Assembly (NCBI RefSeq): GCF_036688685.1
Contig: NZ_JAQQPS010000002.1
Location: 124,001-188,000 of the forward strand
Reading direction: 5' to 3'
Source: JALYUM01 sp036688685
Lineage (GTDB): Bacteria > Pseudomonadota > Gammaproteobacteria > Burkholderiales > Burkholderiaceae_D
DNA length: 64,000 nt
Shown: positions 17,622 to 26,679 of the stretch, piece by piece
Position numbering within the stretch: position 1 is the first letter of the stretch
Layout of the letters: each line of letters opens with the position of its first letter
Position numbers and translations under genes: made by a program
Notes under the pieces: generated by a model
Told to the model about the DNA's origin: nothing
What the model saw: only the letters and a program-made list of their open reading frames with translations
The model's database searches: none

Positions 17622-17929
17622 TGCAAAACCGCGATCCTTTATTTGCCTCCGTGATGCGCGTCTGCGCACCGCTGCTGGTATGGGCCGCGCACTTTTTCTT
17701 TTGCTACGCCTATATCGCCGCCGGCTGCGCATCGGGCATGGTGCTGGGCGTGACCACCGCGCTGGCGCTGTCGGCCTGCTGCGGCCTGCTGTGGCTGTCG
17801 TGGCGCGGCCGCATCGGCAAGGGTAGCCTGCTCGACCTGGGCGCCTTCCTGGCGTCGGTACTGAGTTTTATTGCGATCACGTGGAGTACGCTGCCGCTGA
17901 TTTTCATGGCCAGTTGCCAGCCCTTTTAA
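17621..17929 (+). CDS. small membrane protein of the caa3 operon
   Basis: The 102-aa product has three predicted membrane helices (about 10-30, 38-56, 68-90). The start ATG shares its A with the coxA stop (TGATG), so it is translated with the oxidase. An earlier in-frame ATG at 17606 lies inside coxA. It may be a minor subunit or assembly factor; I do not recognise a named family. Confidence 0.7.
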   Translation: MQNRDPLFASVMRVCAPLLVWAAHFFFCYAYIAAGCASGMVLGVTTALALSACCGLLWLSWRGRIGKGSLLDLGAFLASVLSFIAITWSTLPLIFMASCQPF

Positions 17930-18036
17930 GTTTTTGCGGCGTTCGGTGCGGCGTCGAACAGAAGGATGGGAAACGCGGCTGTATAGTGAATCCAAGACAT
18001 CGCCACTACCGGCCTGTAAAACTTTAGGAGAGCACC

Positions 18037-18222
18037 ATGAACCAAGATCAAGTCAAAGGTAACCTGAAAGACATCGGCGGCAAAATCCAGGAAACCGCTG
18101 GTAAAGCAGTGGGCAGCACCGAACAGCAAGTCAAGGGCCTGGCAAACCAGGCTGAAGGCAAAGCGCAGGCTGGCCTGGGCGATGCAAAAGAAAACGTCAA
18201 AGACGCGATCGACAAGATCTGA
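18037..18222 (+). CDS. CsbD family stress protein
   Basis: The 61-aa hydrophilic product (MNQDQVKGNLKDIGGKIQE...) matches CsbD/YjbJ, which is general-stress induced and of unknown biochemical function. A strong AGGAG ribosome binding site lies just before the ATG (about 18027-18031), and an intrinsic terminator follows 15 bases after the stop, so it is a monocistronic gene. Confidence 0.92.
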   Translation: MNQDQVKGNLKDIGGKIQETAGKAVGSTEQQVKGLANQAEGKAQAGLGDAKENVKDAIDKI

Positions 18223-18236
18223 TTGTTTTTGAATGT

Positions 18237-18264
18237 AAAAAAAGCCGCGAAAGCGGCTTTTTTT
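18237..18264 (+). terminator. bidirectional intrinsic terminator
   Basis: GCCGC-GAAA-GCGGC stem-loop with A7 before and T7 after; serves csbD on the plus strand and the S9 peptidase on the minus strand. Confidence 0.88.
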
Positions 18265-18276
18265 ATGGGCGGAGAC

Positions 18277-20511
18277 TTACTTTTTTTCCGTCACACCCAG
18301 GTTTTTCTTGAAAAACGCCTCGATCAGTCCATACACGTGGCGCTGGCTGCTACGTGCCGAAATGCCGTGCTTGGCGCCCGGATAGGTCATCAGGTCGAAC
18401 TTCACATTCCGGTTCACCAGGTTATCGATCAGGCGCGTCGTGTTGGTGAACAGCACATTGTCGTCGGCCATGCCGTGAATCAGCAGCAGCGGCGATTTCA
18501 AGCCGTCGAGATGCGCGAACACGCCGCTGTTGGCATACGCTTGCGGATCGCTCTTTGGCGTGGCGCCGACGAATTGCTCGGTGTAGTGGGTGTCATACAG
18601 CGCCCAGTCCGTCACCGGCGCCACCGACACGCCCATCGCGATCTTGTCCGATGCCGCCGAGAGCAGGCGCAAGGTCATGAAGCCGCCGTAGCTCCAGCCG
18701 AACACGCCGACGCGCTGCGGGTCGACAAACGATTGTTTGGCCAGCCAGTCGATGCCCGTGACCTGGTCTTCGACTTCGTTCTTGCCCAGGTTGTTGTAGA
18801 TGACGTCGGTGAACGCACGCTCGCGCCGGCTCGATCCGCGGTTATCCAGGCGGAACACCACGAAACCTTGCTGTGCCATGTACTGGTCAAAATAATTGCC
18901 CCAGGTACGCGTGACGCGCTGTGAATGCGGGCCGCCGTAGGTAAACAGGAACACCGGATAGCGCTTGGTCGCATCGAAATTGGCCGGCTTGATCATCGAG
19001 TAGTGCAAGGTCTGGCCGTCATGCGCCTTGATGGTGCCGAATTCGGTAGGCAAATGGTCCGGCAAGAATTTCGCGTACGGGTGCGTGGCGTTCAGTTCAT
19101 TGTGCTCGAGCCACTGGATCATGCTGCCGTCGGCCTTGCGGATCGACACTTGCGGTGGCGTCTGCGGGTTCGAATAGGTGTCCACGAACAGCTGGCCATT
19201 GCGCGAAAAACTGTTTTCGTGCCAGCCGTCGCCCAGCGTGATGCGGGCCGGCTTGTCGGCATTGCTGCCATCGAGTTTCACGGCGTAGGCCTGCTTGTCG
19301 ATGACGGCGTCGCGGTTCGAGGCGACGAACACCTTGCCGGCTGCTTCGTCCACGGCCAGCACATTGTCGATGCCCCATTCGCCCTTGGTGATCGGGTGCA
19401 GCAGCTTGCCCTTCATGTCGTACAAATACAGGTGTTTGCGGCCGCTGCGCTCCGACGCCCAGATAAAGGCGCTGCGGTTTTTCAGGAAGCGCAGATCGTC
19501 GTGAATGCTGACCCAGGTGGTCGAGGTTTCCGTCAACAGCGTGGTTTGCGCCAGCGTGGCGGCGTCGACGGCAATCAGTTCCAGCTTCTTCTGGTCGCGC
19601 GACTGGCGCTGATACACGATGGTCTTGCTGTCGGCACTGAAGTCGGCGCGGACCAGGTAAATATCGCGGTTCGCGCCCAGGTCGATCTTGCGCGGGGCAG
19701 GCGCATTTTGCCCGACTGCGGTCGTTGAGACCACCAGCAAATCGACCAGCACGTTCGGGTCGCCCGCGGCAGGGTAGTGCTGCTCGACCACGTCGGTGCG
19801 GTCGGCAAAGATTTCGAAACGGCGCACCACCGGCACCGGCGCTTCGTCGTAGCGTTTATACGCAATCGCCGAATCGTCGGGCGCCCAGTAGTAGCCAGTG
19901 GTCTGATCCATTTCTTCCTGGGCCACGAACTCGGCTTCGGCGTTGTGGATGGTGCCCTGGCCATCATTGGTCAGCTGGCGTTCGGCGCCCGTGGCCAGGT
20001 CGATGATGAACAGGTTCTGGGCGCGCACGAAGGAGACGAATTTGCCGCGTGGCGAAATTTTAGGGTCCAGCACATTGCCGCTGGCGACTTTGCGGGCCTG
20101 GTCGGGATGGGCCACGTCGACCAGGAACAGGTCGCCGGCAATCGGCACCAGCAACTGCTTGCCGTCCGGCGACCAGCTGTAGCTGAGAATGCCGGACAGG
20201 CTGGCGGTACGGGCGCGCTCGCGGCGGGCCTTTTCTTCCGGCGACAGATTCTCGGTTGGCACCAGCAGCTTCGAGTCGACCAGGCGATGGGTCGATTTAT
20301 CCTTGGTGTTGAATTCCCACAGGTCGAGCTGGAACTGGTTGTCTTCGCGGCCGCGCAGGAAGGTGACGCGTTCGCCGTCGGGCGAAACGCGCAGGCTGCG
20401 CACGCCGGGGCCGGCAAGCGATGGGTCGCCGTGGATACGGTCGAGGGTGAGTTTTTCGGCGGAGGCGGGCATGATGGACAGAAAGGCCAGGAGGCAAACG
20501 AGAAGACGCAT
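18277..20511 (-). CDS. S9 family prolyl oligopeptidase (DPP IV-like)
   Basis: The 744-aa product begins with a signal peptide (MRLLVCLLAFLSIMPASA). An N-terminal beta-propeller region follows (DPP4_N-like, with WD/Tolb-type blades), then a C-terminal alpha/beta hydrolase domain. The nucleophile is Ser607 in GWSYGG; Asp in MADDN and His in KHGIS complete the triad. It is predicted to be a periplasmic dipeptidyl aminopeptidase releasing X-Pro dipeptides. The open frame extends to 20547, but ATG 20511 gives the signal sequence. Confidence 0.93.
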   Translation of the reverse strand: MRLLVCLLAFLSIMPASAEKLTLDRIHGDPSLAGPGVRSLRVSPDGERVTFLRGREDNQFQLDLWEFNTKDKSTHRLVDSKLLVPTENLSPEEKARRERARTASLSGILSYSWSPDGKQLLVPIAGDLFLVDVAHPDQARKVASGNVLDPKISPRGKFVSFVRAQNLFIIDLATGAERQLTNDGQGTIHNAEAEFVAQEEMDQTTGYYWAPDDSAIAYKRYDEAPVPVVRRFEIFADRTDVVEQHYPAAGDPNVLVDLLVVSTTAVGQNAPAPRKIDLGANRDIYLVRADFSADSKTIVYQRQSRDQKKLELIAVDAATLAQTTLLTETSTTWVSIHDDLRFLKNRSAFIWASERSGRKHLYLYDMKGKLLHPITKGEWGIDNVLAVDEAAGKVFVASNRDAVIDKQAYAVKLDGSNADKPARITLGDGWHENSFSRNGQLFVDTYSNPQTPPQVSIRKADGSMIQWLEHNELNATHPYAKFLPDHLPTEFGTIKAHDGQTLHYSMIKPANFDATKRYPVFLFTYGGPHSQRVTRTWGNYFDQYMAQQGFVVFRLDNRGSSRRERAFTDVIYNNLGKNEVEDQVTGIDWLAKQSFVDPQRVGVFGWSYGGFMTLRLLSAASDKIAMGVSVAPVTDWALYDTHYTEQFVGATPKSDPQAYANSGVFAHLDGLKSPLLLIHGMADDNVLFTNTTRLIDNLVNRNVKFDLMTYPGAKHGISARSSQRHVYGLIEAFFKKNLGVTEKK

Positions 20512-20550
20512 TGAGGTTCCGGTAGAGGTACGACAAAAATCACCCATAAC

Positions 20551-20645
20551 GCGTCATCCCCGCGAAGGCGGGGATCCATACCCACGTCGAAAAGCGTTAT
20601 CGATGCGCGAAGGTACGATAGGTTCCCGCCTGCGCGGGAATGACG
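20551..20645. repeat. BIME-like palindromic repeat pair
   Basis: Two GC-rich palindromes face each other: GTCATCCCCGC-GAA-GGCGGGGATCC (20553-20577) and GGTTCCCGCCTGCGCGGGAATGAC (20621-20644), with GTCAT/ATGAC at the outer ends. Similar units occur at 53640 and 58957. They resemble REP/BIME elements spread by RAYT transposases; no RAYT gene is in the window. Confidence 0.7.
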
Positions 20646-20739
20646 GTCTCTGGGGCGACGGTAAAAAAATAAACTTATCGGCGATGCAAAGTAGCAAGAC
20701 GATACCAGACTCCGTCCCAAAAATCTGTAATGACAGCCG

Positions 20740-22140
20740 CTAAACTGCCGTCGCTACCCGCTGCTGCGCCAGCCGCTGAAACGCCGCCGTCAACAGCACC
20801 GCCGCCACCGTCAAGCCGAGCACCAGCCCCATCCAGAAGCCGGTGGCCGACAGTGGCGCCGCCGGCGACCACGGAAACCAGCCCGGCGCCAGCCCGAGAA
20901 CGCACCCGACCGGCAGCGAGACGCCCCAGAACGCCAGCAACTGGATCACCATCGGCCCGCGCGTCACTTTATAGCCACGGATCGCGCTGGCCACCGCCAC
21001 CTGGGTCGAATCGGACAATTGAAACAGCGCCGCGAACAGCAGCAGCTGCACACACATGGCCTGCACCGCCAGATCCGAGGTGTAGGCCCGCGCGATTTCC
21101 CAGCGGAACAGCAAAATGAACCCGGCCGACAGCACCCCGAACGCCACCGACATCGCCACGCCCACCCAGCCGACGAAGCGCGCACGGACGGGATCGCCTT
21201 CGCCCAGCGCCTGGCCCACGCGCGTCATCAGCGCAATGCCAAAGCTCAGTGGCACCATGAACACCAGCGAGACAAAGTTGAGCGCAATCTGGTGCGCCGA
21301 CACTTGCACCACGCCGAAGCGCGCCACCAGCAGGCTGATCGCACCGAACGCGCTGACCTCGGCAAAGTAGGTGATGCCGATCGGCAGCCCGAGCCGGAAC
21401 ATGGCGCCGATTTCGCGCCAGCCGGGGCCTTCCCATTTGCCGAACGGGTACGTGCTGCGATACACGGGCGCCGTGCGCACCCACCACACCAGCGCGCCGA
21501 GCATCAGCCACATTCCCAGCGCCGTGGCCACCGCGCAACCGATCGCGCCCATGCGCGGCAAGCCGAGATTGCCGAACACCAGCAGCCAGTTGACCAGCAC
21601 ATTGAACGCCAGCCCACCGAGCGCGATGACCATCACGGGGCGGGTTGCATTCATGCTGGTGGTGTAACCGTACAGCGCGCGGTAGCAGGCGAACGCCGGC
21701 ATGCCCAGGCTGATCACGTGCAGGAACAAGGACGCGCGCTCGGCCACGCCGGCATCGAGGCCGATATGGTCGAACAGCAAGGTGCACAGATTGGCCACCA
21801 GGCAGCCGGCCAGGCCGACGATCAGGCCTTTCCACAGGGCCGCGCGGACCGAGTGGGGAATCTGGTCGTGGCGCCCCGCGCCGACTTCGTGGGCCACGAT
21901 GGTGTTAATTGCCATCATGACGCCCATCACGGTCACCAGCACGATCGACCAGACCGAGGCCCCCAGCGACACCGCCGCCAGTTCCTCGGCGCTGACGTGG
22001 CCGGTCATGGCGACATCGGCCACGCCCATGCCGACGGTGGCCAGTTGACCGACCAGCATTGGCCACGACAGGCGCCATAAAGTGGCAATTTCTGCGCGTA
22101 TGCTTGCTGCGCGCTGCACGGGAGCTACGATGGAAGACAT
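20740..22140 (-). CDS. norM: MATE family efflux transporter
   Basis: The 466-aa product has twelve predicted membrane helices in two MatE repeats. Conserved features include LSWPMLVGQLATVGMGVADVAMTGH at the N-terminus and the second repeat from about residue 245 (LGLPIGITYFAEVSAFGAISLL). Such proteins export cationic drugs or metabolites by Na+ or H+ antiport. Start ATG 22140 gives a complete first helix. It follows the diheme cytochrome gene by 75 nt on the same strand. The symbol denotes the family only. Confidence 0.93.
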   Translation of the reverse strand: MSSIVAPVQRAASIRAEIATLWRLSWPMLVGQLATVGMGVADVAMTGHVSAEELAAVSLGASVWSIVLVTVMGVMMAINTIVAHEVGAGRHDQIPHSVRAALWKGLIVGLAGCLVANLCTLLFDHIGLDAGVAERASLFLHVISLGMPAFACYRALYGYTTSMNATRPVMVIALGGLAFNVLVNWLLVFGNLGLPRMGAIGCAVATALGMWLMLGALVWWVRTAPVYRSTYPFGKWEGPGWREIGAMFRLGLPIGITYFAEVSAFGAISLLVARFGVVQVSAHQIALNFVSLVFMVPLSFGIALMTRVGQALGEGDPVRARFVGWVGVAMSVAFGVLSAGFILLFRWEIARAYTSDLAVQAMCVQLLLFAALFQLSDSTQVAVASAIRGYKVTRGPMVIQLLAFWGVSLPVGCVLGLAPGWFPWSPAAPLSATGFWMGLVLGLTVAAVLLTAAFQRLAQQRVATAV

Positions 22141-22215
22141 GGCCGGTTCGCTGACGAAACCGGCGATTCTACCGATTTATGTTGCGTTTCGGCGGACTGT
22201 TCAGCGGCACCCGCG

Positions 22216-23118
22216 TCAGCGCTGGCCCGTTTCGCGCGGCGCGCTTGCGCGCAGGTAGGCGTGCAGCGCGCGCAGGTCGGTATCGGTCATTTGGCCCAGC
22301 GAGGCGAAGGGCATGACGCGGCTGATGGCCGAACCGTCGGGACGCTGCCCGCTGCGCATCATCGCCATGAACAGGTCCGGCTCGGGATAGGCGCGCATGG
22401 CGCTGCCCGGCCCGGGTGTCAGGTTGGCGGCAGGCGGCCATGCAGGCGGCGCGCCCGGGATCTTGCCCCCGCTCAGCTGCGGGCCGTGGCAACCGATGCA
22501 GGCGTTGGCCACGTAGGCGCCATGGGCGATCGTGACGCCGCTGGCAACCGGCTGTGCCGGCGCAAGCGTATGGTCGATCTTCTCGGCTGCATCTTCGATG
22601 GCGCCGACGCCGTACAGCGCCAGCACCGGCGTGGGCATGCGGATCACGGCCTGCTTGCCAGGCGCTGCGGGCAGTTGTTGCGTGTAGACGATCAATGCCG
22701 CCAGGTCGGCATCGGTCAGGCGGTTGTAGTCTTCGCTGGGCATGATCAGGATGGGCTGCCCGTTCGGCTTGACGCCGTGGCGGATGCTGCGCACCCAGTC
22801 GGCCTGGCCGTAACGCGCCACCGCGCTGCCGGGATGCGGCGTGATGTTGGGCGCCACCACCAGCATGCCGCCATCGTCGAAGACGGTGTTGCCGGTGCCG
22901 CTGGCGCCGTGGCAGTCGGCGCAGCCGCGCGTGGTGTACAGGTAGCGTCCCTGCGCGACCTGCGCGGGATCCTGGGAAAGCGCGATCGGCTCGACCGCCA
23001 CGGCGATCACGCGCTCGCGTTTGCGCTCACCCATCGCGCTGGCGGCGAACAGGCTTGACAGTAGCAGCAACACGAGCGCCAGCAAGGCAATGCCAGCGCG
23101 TTTGAACCAGGTGCGCAT
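22216..23118 (-). CDS. diheme cytochrome c (alcohol dehydrogenase-like)
   Basis: The 300-aa product has an N-terminal membrane helix (about 9-29) and two CxxCH sites: CADCH (66-70) and CIGCH (207-211). Each has a distal Met region (LIMPSEDY and RVMPF). The pattern matches the multi-heme cytochrome subunits that accept electrons from periplasmic PQQ or molybdenum dehydrogenases, here with two hemes. No dehydrogenase gene adjoins. The start is fixed by a GGAGAG ribosome binding site before ATG 23118; the long upstream open frame is a shadow of cbpA. Confidence 0.88.
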   Translation of the reverse strand: MRTWFKRAGIALLALVLLLLSSLFAASAMGERKRERVIAVAVEPIALSQDPAQVAQGRYLYTTRGCADCHGASGTGNTVFDDGGMLVVAPNITPHPGSAVARYGQADWVRSIRHGVKPNGQPILIMPSEDYNRLTDADLAALIVYTQQLPAAPGKQAVIRMPTPVLALYGVGAIEDAAEKIDHTLAPAQPVASGVTIAHGAYVANACIGCHGPQLSGGKIPGAPPAWPPAANLTPGPGSAMRAYPEPDLFMAMMRSGQRPDGSAISRVMPFASLGQMTDTDLRALHAYLRASAPRETGQR

Positions 23119-23379
23119 CGGGTCTCTCCATGACGAACCACTGCCTTGAATGTACAACAGGTGCATGCGGGCGCAGGGGTGATTCGAATCGCATACCGGC
23201 GGTGGTTGCGAAAGGGTGACATCCACGTTGCATACATGCGGCGCGCCGTACGGTTGACGGTGGCAGGCTTTCCTTTTTTGCATGGCGGTTCTGTTACCAT
23301 CGAAACGAACAGTGTCAGGAACCGTGCGCCCGGCGCCGGGATCTCGCAGTAAGATTGTAAGAACAACAAGGAGCGGTAC

Positions 23380-24300
23380 GTGGAATATAAGGACTACTAC
23401 AAGACTCTCGGCGTCGCCAAGACCGCCGATGAAGCCGAGATCAAGAAGGCCTACCGCAAGCTGGTTCGCAAGTACCACCCCGACGTCAGCAAGCTGAAAG
23501 ACGCCGACAGCATGACCAAGGAACTCAACGAAGCTTACGGCGTGCTGGGCGACGCCGAAAAGCGCACGGCCTACGACGAGCTGGGCAACGCCCCCCGTGG
23601 CGGCCAGGGCTTCCAGCCGCCGCCGGACTGGGGCAGCCAGCATGGTTACGCCGGCGGCGGTGGCGGCGGCGCGGCCGACCCCAACGATTTCTTTGCCGAC
23701 CTGTTCGCCAACATGGGCGGGGGCGGGGGACGCCGCGGGGCTGGTTTCAAGACGCGCGGCGAAGACATTCATGCGTCCATCGAAATCGACCTGTCCGACG
23801 CCTACACCGGCGTGACGCGCAACATCACCCTGCGCGTGCCGCAGCGTGGTGGCGCCCCGCAAGAGAAAACGCTCAGCGTCAAGATTCCCAAGGGCGTGAC
23901 ACCGGGCCAGCAACTGCGCCTGACCGGGCAGGGCCATCCGGGCAGCGCCGGCGCCGGCGACCTGTACCTGGAAATCCAGGTCAGGGGCGATGCGCGCTAC
24001 CGGCTCGAGGGTGTGAATGTGTATGTCAGCGTGCCGGTCGCGCCGTGGGAAATGGCGCTGGGCGGCAGCATCGCCGTGCCGACCCCGTCCGGCAGCGTGG
24101 AAGTGAACGTGCCGGCCGGATCGCAAACCGGGCGCAAGCTGCGCCTCAAGGGGCGTGGCATTCCGAGCGCGACGCCGGGCGACCTGTACCTGATCCTGGA
24201 CGTGGTGCTGCCGCCGGCCATCACCGACAAGGCAAAAGCACTCTACGAAGAGATGGCGCGCGAGCTGGCTTTCAACCCGCGCGACACTAAAGGAGGATGA
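23380..24300 (+). CDS. cbpA: DnaJ-family co-chaperone CbpA
   Basis: The 306-aa product has a J domain at residues 1-66 with the HPD triad (33-35, in YHPDVSK) that stimulates DnaK. A Gly/Phe-rich linker follows (70-110), then two C-terminal substrate-binding beta domains (about 125-295). It lacks the zinc-finger cysteines, as expected for CbpA rather than DnaJ. The start is GTG 23380 with AAGGAG at 23368-23373. cbpM follows directly, the usual pairing. Confidence 0.95.
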   Translation: MEYKDYYKTLGVAKTADEAEIKKAYRKLVRKYHPDVSKLKDADSMTKELNEAYGVLGDAEKRTAYDELGNAPRGGQGFQPPPDWGSQHGYAGGGGGGAADPNDFFADLFANMGGGGGRRGAGFKTRGEDIHASIEIDLSDAYTGVTRNITLRVPQRGGAPQEKTLSVKIPKGVTPGQQLRLTGQGHPGSAGAGDLYLEIQVRGDARYRLEGVNVYVSVPVAPWEMALGGSIAVPTPSGSVEVNVPAGSQTGRKLRLKGRGIPSATPGDLYLILDVVLPPAITDKAKALYEEMARELAFNPRDTKGG

Positions 24301-24302
24301 CC

Positions 24303-24623
24303 ATGAACGACTTCACATCGATGCAGGCCTTGACCGGCGTGCTGCTCGACGAATCCGCTCTGAGCCTGGACGAACTCGCGCGCGCCTGCCAGGTCGAACC
24401 GGATTGGGTGGTGCGCCACGTCGAGGCCGGCTTGCTGGGGGAAGACGGCAGCGTGCAGGTGACCACGCTGCAGTTCCGCAGTGTCGACCTGGACCGTGCG
24501 CGCCGCCTGCTCAGCCTGGAGCGCGATTTCGAGGCCAACGAAGACGTGGCCGGCCTGGTGATCGACCTGGCCGACGAGGTGCGGCGCCTGCGCGCGCGCC
24601 TGCACGTGCTGGGTGTGGAATAA
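24303..24623 (+). CDS. cbpM: chaperone modulator CbpM
   Basis: CbpM binds the J domain of CbpA and blocks its co-chaperone activity. The 106-aa product has the expected MerR-like helical layout (LTGVLLDESALSLDELARAC... then a C-terminal helix LIDLADEVRRLRARL). A strong AGGAGG (about 24291-24296) directly abuts ATG 24297 but is 6 nt from ATG 24303, so the latter is chosen. Genes cbpA and cbpM are transcribed together. Confidence 0.9.
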   Translation: MNDFTSMQALTGVLLDESALSLDELARACQVEPDWVVRHVEAGLLGEDGSVQVTTLQFRSVDLDRARRLLSLERDFEANEDVAGLVIDLADEVRRLRARLHVLGVE

Positions 24624-24626
24624 GGC

Positions 24627-25454
24627 TTATTTCGCCTTTCTCCGGCGCACTGCCGCCAGGCCGAATACCCCCAGGCCCAGCAGTGCAATGCTGCCAGGCT
24701 CCGGCACTGCCGCCGCCGCCGCTTCGAAGTTGAACGTGGTGACGTTCTGGCTGAAGCCGAAACTCACATTGTCGACGAAGCCGTTGAAGCTGCCGTTCCA
24801 GCCCGAGCCGATGCCGAACTCGATGCCGAGAATGGCGCTGCTGGCGTTGAGGCGGTCGGCGTTGGCAGGCTGGTTGTTGCCGGAGGTCCAGTCGGCCAGG
24901 GTCACGCCGTACGATTCCACGGTCTCGCCAGGGCTGAACTTGCGTTGCCACAGGTTGGCCGTCAGCAGGTCGCTGGAGGCCCATTGGTCGCTGACAACCG
25001 ATGCGACGTTGGGGTTGTAAATCTGTTCGTAAATCAGGTATCCCTGGTCAGCGGTTGTGGCGGCGCTGCCGTCCGCGTCATACAACAGGCGCAAGGCAGG
25101 CATGACGCCACCGGCCGAGCTGGCGCTACTGCGGTACCAGTCGTAGCTGAGCGAGGTCAGCGTGCCAAGCGTGCGCGCGCCATCGTAACCCCAGGTATAA
25201 GCGTAGTCGGCTTTGCCTGAACTGTTGGTCAGCGACATTTGTACCGAGCCGTTGCCGTTGCGCGGATTGGCAGTGGTGATGCCGGCCGTCGTGGTTGACG
25301 TATAGCCGTTCGAGGTGCCGCGCAAGTTCGACAGGTTCCACTGGTTCAGGCCGCCAACGTTGAGGTCGGACGGCAGCACCGTGATAGCGGCGGCGCAAAC
25401 CTGGCTGCCGGCCAGGAAGAAAGTTGCGGCAAGGAGAGTGTGCAGGCGGGTCAT
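24627..25454 (-). CDS. PEP-CTERM sorting domain protein
   Basis: The 275-aa product has a signal peptide (residues 1-22) and a beta-rich extracellular body. Its C-terminal sorting tail is VPEPGSIALLGLGVFGLAAVRRRK: a PEP motif, a helix and basic residues. Exosortase recognises such tails during export of surface or exopolysaccharide-associated proteins. No exosortase is in the window. The earlier in-frame start at 25529 is rejected because MTRLHTLLAATFFLAG at 25454 begins the signal peptide. Confidence 0.9.
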   Translation of the reverse strand: MTRLHTLLAATFFLAGSQVCAAAITVLPSDLNVGGLNQWNLSNLRGTSNGYTSTTTAGITTANPRNGNGSVQMSLTNSSGKADYAYTWGYDGARTLGTLTSLSYDWYRSSASSAGGVMPALRLLYDADGSAATTADQGYLIYEQIYNPNVASVVSDQWASSDLLTANLWQRKFSPGETVESYGVTLADWTSGNNQPANADRLNASSAILGIEFGIGSGWNGSFNGFVDNVSFGFSQNVTTFNFEAAAAAVPEPGSIALLGLGVFGLAAVRRRKAK

Positions 25455-25642
25455 GGTGTCTCTTTCTTTGTTATGGGGCCGCGCAGGGGCCAGACATTTC
25501 GTTGAGCAAAAAGCAGGCCAGTTATGCATGACACATAAATAATCCTTGTGAATCAGCGGTTTATCGATCTCAGTTGCTGCTGGGAACAGTGATTCTGCTA
25601 AGCTTTGTAAAGTTATCCGACGCTTTTTTTGACACTGGTTTC

Positions 25643-25969
25643 ATGTCCCGCCGCTACCACCACCACGTTTATGTTGTCGCACTGTCGCCCGACGTGCTGT
25701 ACGAACCGCGCTTTCGGCGCGCCAACCCCGACTATGTGACCGGTCGGCCATGCGTGTACGTCGGCATGACGGGACAGACGCCGGACGTGCGCTTCGACAA
25801 GCACAAGGCAGGTATCCGCGCAAATAAATTCGCGCAGGAATACGGTCTGCGGCTGATGCCCGAGTTGTACGCGGTCTACAACCCGATGCCGTACCGGGGC
25901 GCGGCAGACATGGAAGTGGAGTTGGCCATTGCGCTCAGGGAAGCTGGATACGGGGTGTGGCAGGCCTGA
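25643..25969 (+). CDS. GIY-YIG-like small protein
   Basis: The 108-aa product has a HHVYVV strand, a PCVYVGMTGQTPDVRFDKHKAG stretch and a late Glu in MEVELAIALREAGY. These follow the order of the GIY-YIG nuclease fold (V-Y ... Y-V-G ... R ... H ... E). The match is by eye; the first motif is VYV rather than GIY. ATG 25643 is chosen over the longer open frame from 25574 because conservation starts there. The function is unknown, possibly DNA processing. Confidence 0.5.
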   Translation: MSRRYHHHVYVVALSPDVLYEPRFRRANPDYVTGRPCVYVGMTGQTPDVRFDKHKAGIRANKFAQEYGLRLMPELYAVYNPMPYRGAADMEVELAIALREAGYGVWQA

Positions 25970-25972
25970 CTG

Positions 25973-26596
25973 TCAGGCGGGCCGGGTACCCGGCCACAAT
26001 TTGAACAGCGTGATGGGCTGGCAGACGGCATGGATCAATTCCTGGATCAGGGGCAGGTCGTTGTAGTCGGCTTCCGGCTCGCTTGCCACGGTGCCAGTCG
26101 CCCACACGGCCAGGCGCCCGCCTGCCGACAGCGCAAACGGAAAGCCGATCACGCTCACCGTCTCGGCCGGTTGCACGGCAATGTTGGCGCCGTCGGTCAT
26201 CGAGTAGGGCGTCGCGGCAATGCCGTCGGTCCGGGTGAGGGGCAGCAGCACGAAGTCGACCCGGCTGCCGTAGTGCGGGTGTTCTTTCCAGAGCCGCTCG
26301 CCGTCGATCGACCCGCCGGCGTACAGCGGCTCGACGCGCGCTTCCCATGCCGGGACGAAGCGCTGCTTGTCACAGGCAAGCGGGTGGAAAATGGCGATTT
26401 CGTTCGGGATTGCAGCGCTCGCCGCGATCGGCTTGCCGCTGCGCTGGTAGCGGCCGGTGACGTTATGGCGATTCGTGACCAGGCCGATGCCGTTTCCCAG
26501 TTTCACGATGAAGCCGGTGCCGTGGCCGACGTCGACGCCATTGCATCGCATGGTCAGCATCAGCGACTGCATGGACTGTTGTGCGATTTGCAGCAT
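25973..26596 (-). CDS. trypsin-like protease homologue without a visible catalytic serine
   Basis: The 207-aa product starts like bacterial trypsin-like peptidases: GTGFIVK, then the His region GLVTNRHNVTGR (His near residue 44), and an Asp in DFVLLPL. Such proteins normally carry a G-x-S-G serine motif shortly after the LAVWATGTVASEPEADYNDLPL segment. Here the sequence instead runs into QELIHAVCQPITLFKLW and stops. None of the three frames of the following 100 bases reads as a clean G-x-S-G block. It is probably a decayed or truncated enzyme, or a catalytically inactive binding protein. Confidence 0.55.
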   Translation of the reverse strand: MLQIAQQSMQSLMLTMRCNGVDVGHGTGFIVKLGNGIGLVTNRHNVTGRYQRSGKPIAASAAIPNEIAIFHPLACDKQRFVPAWEARVEPLYAGGSIDGERLWKEHPHYGSRVDFVLLPLTRTDGIAATPYSMTDGANIAVQPAETVSVIGFPFALSAGGRLAVWATGTVASEPEADYNDLPLIQELIHAVCQPITLFKLWPGTRPA

Positions 26597-26679
26597 GGGA
26601 GCATCCTGGCATTTTAGTAGCCAGATGGTAACATTTTCCCCGCGAAGCGCAGGCAGCCATCCGGCACCCGCGACGACGA

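Noticed and set aside
23119..24126. N-terminal 336-residue extension of the diheme cytochrome frame
   Set aside because: It is antisense to cbpA; the cytochrome has its own start with GGAGAG and a membrane anchor at 23118.
25935..26348. Frame overlapping the protease 3' end as a frameshifted continuation
   Set aside because: The shifted frame does not restore a G-x-S-G motif, so a simple frameshift is not supported.
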